Source: Chlorobiota bacterium
Lineage (GTDB): Bacteria; Bacteroidota; Ignavibacteria; OLB7
Assembly (NCBI GenBank): GCA_016710285.1
Contig: JADJXR010000001.1
Location: forward strand, 992,001-1,056,000
DNA: 64,000 bases
Direction: 5' to 3'
Made by a program: the position numbers and the translations under genes. Shown in pieces: positions 62,092-64,000 of this stretch (position 1 is the stretch's first letter; each line of letters opens with the position of its first letter). Below the pieces are notes generated by a model. That model was not told the origin of the DNA. It saw nothing but the letters and a program-made list of their open reading frames with translations, and ran no database searches.

Positions 62092-62898
62092 TTAGCGTAG
62101 CGGTTGGTCGTTGCCGGCCCAGATATATCCGTTGGCCATTCGTTGGCCGGCTTGCATCGGCGGGGCAACCCCTGCGTGGCTGCTTCCTTCGGTGGGAGCC
62201 ATCACACCCGCCGGAACATCCCCCGATTGCGTGCGCGGTGGCGGGGTGTCAAAAATAACCTCTCCCGCTCCGCTTAGGGGGATGTCGTTCAGGTCAAAAT
62301 CCACACCGAACTCAACATCCAAAAACAGGAGCGGATTGTAGGCCGTCTCGGGGCGATACACCCGGATGTTCGTGTTCGGAACCAGCAAATAGTAGCCGAT
62401 ATACCGGGCCTGTGTGCCGCCGGGGACCACAACGTCCGTGCGGTTCTCAACCGTTGTTTCCATGTTGACCCCCACCTGCATTGGGGCGGTGGAGTTGTTG
62501 GTGATAAACGGAGCAAAGAAAAGGATGGTAGATGCCCCGGATCCAACAACTGCGTCAATGGAGTAGAGCGCGGTGTCGCCATCGTTCAGCCCTAAATCGG
62601 TGAAGATTCCCCCCATTGAGTCCCCCAACGTTTTTCCATTCTCCACCGGCTGCACAAGCTGCCAATCCACTTCGACCGACTTATCCAACCAGCCACGTTG
62701 GATAAACACCGTGGTGTCGGCAGGCACAACGCCGACGGCTACTCCGTTGATTTTTACCACCACCGGAGCCAGCAGGATATTCTCGATAGCGATAACGTTC
62801 CCCTTAATGGCAGCCGGCGCGGTTGCGTCTTGGCAGGAAGCAAGCAGCAACGCTGCAATCGGCAGCATGGCCGCAAGAAGGTAGCGGATCGGTTTCAT
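62092..62898 (-). CDS. Lipoprotein with repeated beta-rich domain, unknown function
   Basis: 268 residues from the ATG at 62898. The signal MKPIRYLLAAMLPIAALLLASC has a clear LASC lipobox. The mature part has GNVIAIENILLAPVVVKING and further strand-forming segments (TTVFIQRGWLDKSVEVDW, STILFFAPFITNNSTAPMQV, YIGYYLLVPNTNIRVYRPET). No family is recognised. It ends in a glycine/proline-rich tail (APTEGSSHAGVAPPMQAGQR). It precedes the PorT-like gene by 56 nt on the same strand, so the two may be co-transcribed envelope proteins. Confidence 0.75.
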   Translation of the reverse strand: MKPIRYLLAAMLPIAALLLASCQDATAPAAIKGNVIAIENILLAPVVVKINGVAVGVVPADTTVFIQRGWLDKSVEVDWQLVQPVENGKTLGDSMGGIFTDLGLNDGDTALYSIDAVVGSGASTILFFAPFITNNSTAPMQVGVNMETTVENRTDVVVPGGTQARYIGYYLLVPNTNIRVYRPETAYNPLLFLDVEFGVDFDLNDIPLSGAGEVIFDTPPPRTQSGDVPAGVMAPTEGSSHAGVAPPMQAGQRMANGYIWAGNDQPLR

Positions 62899-63200
62899 AC
62901 GTGTGATGTTCCCCTGAATAATGAGTGTTGGCAAAAACGCCCATGGCCGAACGATTCGGACGGTGCGCACCAGTATCGGATGCGCCTTTCAATTCGATTG
63001 AGACACTGCCAGCCAAGCTGATAGCCCGATGGAAACTTACCATTTCCCGATTGGCGCAACAACTATCGTGCAGAATTGCTTGAAAATCACTACGGAAAAA
63101 CTACGGAGGCGGGAAGCTGGCCGGTTGGAGTTATCCGTTGCAGCCAAGTGGCCACCGGCAAATGGGGCACGTGCGCCCCGCCAGTGGCCGCGGCCCCGCG
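62899..63200. other. Gene-free spacer between the J protein and lipoprotein genes
   Basis: About 300 nt with no coding frame of note. It should contain the lipoprotein promoter; I see no consensus element. A GCACGTGC palindrome within GGGGCACGTGCGCCCC occurs near 63165-63180, too short to call. Confidence 0.4.
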
Positions 63201-63956
63201 TCACCACTTCAGCCCAAGCGATGCAGCAAACTGGCGTGTTGCTTCTTGCTGCTCCTCGGTAAGATTTTTTGGCATTGCAAGATGGACGCGGATGTACAGG
63301 TCGCCAAGCTCTTTCAGCTCGGCATATCCCATGCTGGGGACCCGAAGCTGGCGTTCGGGATCAATGCCTGGCGGGATTTTCACCGTCACCCGTTTCCCCA
63401 ATGGAGTTCGCACCCGAATGCGGCTTCCCAGCAGTGCCTGCGCCAGGTTGATCGTTACTTCAACATAGGCATCGTTCCCTTTCCGCTTGAAGAACGGATC
63501 GTCGGTTGGTTGCGGTTCGTCGCTCTCCTCCTCCTTCTTTTTTCCGCCAAACAGATTGCCGAAGATGTCATCGAAGTTGAAGGAGGTGTTGGCTTTTTGG
63601 CCGCGCCCTTGCTGGTTTTTGCCGCCAAATTTCCGCATGAACTCCTCGTAGCTCATGTCGTCGCTGGTGGTGGTGGTTCCGGCATCGCCAAAACCGAAGC
63701 CGCCGCGCCCGCCGCCAAACCGCGATCCCATTGCCCCCAACTTCCGCAGCTGGTCGTACTTGCTTCGCTTCTCCTTGTCGCCCAACGTCTCGTAGGCTTC
63801 GCTGGCCTGCTTGAATTTCTCTTCGGCCTCCTTGTTGCCCGGGTTGCGGTCGGGGTGATGCTTCTTGGCAATCTCACGATACGCCTTCTTGATCTCCTCT
63901 TCGGTTGCCGTCTCGGCCACGCCTAAAATCTGATAGTAATCTTTCTGTTGCGCCAT
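63201..63956 (-). CDS. DnaJ-like J-domain co-chaperone without zinc finger
   Basis: 251 residues from the ATG at 63956. The J domain has H34-P35-D36 in EIAKKHHPDRNPG, required to stimulate DnaK ATPase. A G/F-rich linker (SRFGGGRGGFGFGDAG) follows, with an acidic stretch. There is no CxxCxGxG zinc region, so it is of the CbpA/DnaJ-B class. Only one compact C-terminal substrate-binding unit is visible (VTINLAQALLGSRIRVRTPL, VTVKIPPGIDPERQLRVPSM, LGDLYIRVHLAMPKNLTEEQ), shorter than DnaJ/CbpA with two. It may serve a specialised client set. Nothing coding lies between it and the window end. Confidence 0.9.
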   Translation of the reverse strand: MAQQKDYYQILGVAETATEEEIKKAYREIAKKHHPDRNPGNKEAEEKFKQASEAYETLGDKEKRSKYDQLRKLGAMGSRFGGGRGGFGFGDAGTTTTSDDMSYEEFMRKFGGKNQQGRGQKANTSFNFDDIFGNLFGGKKKEEESDEPQPTDDPFFKRKGNDAYVEVTINLAQALLGSRIRVRTPLGKRVTVKIPPGIDPERQLRVPSMGYAELKELGDLYIRVHLAMPKNLTEEQQEATRQFAASLGLKW

Positions 63957-64000
63957 ATCGGGAATCGGGAATCGGTTGTCTGTTGTTGGGAATCAATTGT

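Overview
The window is about 58-60% G+C DNA from a didermic, T9SS-bearing bacterium. Four large secreted proteins end in type IX secretion (T9SS) type A-like sorting domains, and there are OmpA-family and PorT-like outer-membrane proteins, several lipoproteins, choice-of-anchor and Ig/PKD-like surface proteins, and a fused E1 alpha-beta 2-oxoacid dehydrogenase. Together these point to the Bacteroidota/Chlorobi assemblage, most likely a high-GC lineage near Ignavibacteria or 'Candidatus Kapabacteria'. That placement is inference from protein content; there is no rRNA gene here. I saw no tRNA, rRNA, CRISPR array, transposase or integrase.

Layout. Positions 1-8.3 kb (minus strand) hold a run of secreted fibre-like proteins: a two-module beta-helix protein cut by the left edge, three proteins built from phage-tail-fibre-like modules, and a small double zinc-ribbon protein. 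From 8.6 to 18.7 kb come an outer-membrane barrel candidate, a DinB-like protein divergent from a MalT/LAL-type LuxR regulator, a DUF2461 protein, a repeat-bearing spacer, a lamin-tail-like lipoprotein, and a giant ATPase regulator with a C-terminal SARP/BTAD module. An AT-rich island (18.8-20.5 kb) holds two tandem paralogous lipoproteins. At 20.6-26.0 kb (minus) a subtilisin-like protease with a T9SS tail, an NHL-repeat protein and a SpoIIE/RsbU phosphatase look co-transcribed.

From 26.3 to 31.4 kb (plus) lies a thiamine cluster: thiO-thiS-thiG-thiE/tenI-methyltransferase-thiD, followed by a GNAT acetyltransferase, an M16 zinc protease, tadA and a second copy of the giant BTAD regulator (34.9-38.2 kb). 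Two very large T9SS surface proteins occupy 38.3-46.6 kb on the minus strand. At 47-56 kb are housekeeping genes: transaldolase, an HNH nuclease, a small membrane protein, the E1 fusion, a GT9 glycosyltransferase overlapping tyrS, an AT-rich Fic gene, and smpB. The last 8 kb returns to the envelope: a T9SS PKD-like protein followed by a double-OmpA protein, a PorT-like barrel, a lipoprotein and a short J-domain protein.

The unifying themes are cell-surface and secreted architecture, and unusually large ATP-dependent transcription regulators (three in 28 kb). The most interesting points are the inverted-architecture BTAD regulator pair, the AT-rich lipoprotein pair, the phage-like fibre gene run with no phage around it, the degenerate ThiE/TenI in the thiamine cluster, and a 29-nt inverted motif found upstream of two T9SS-cargo genes.
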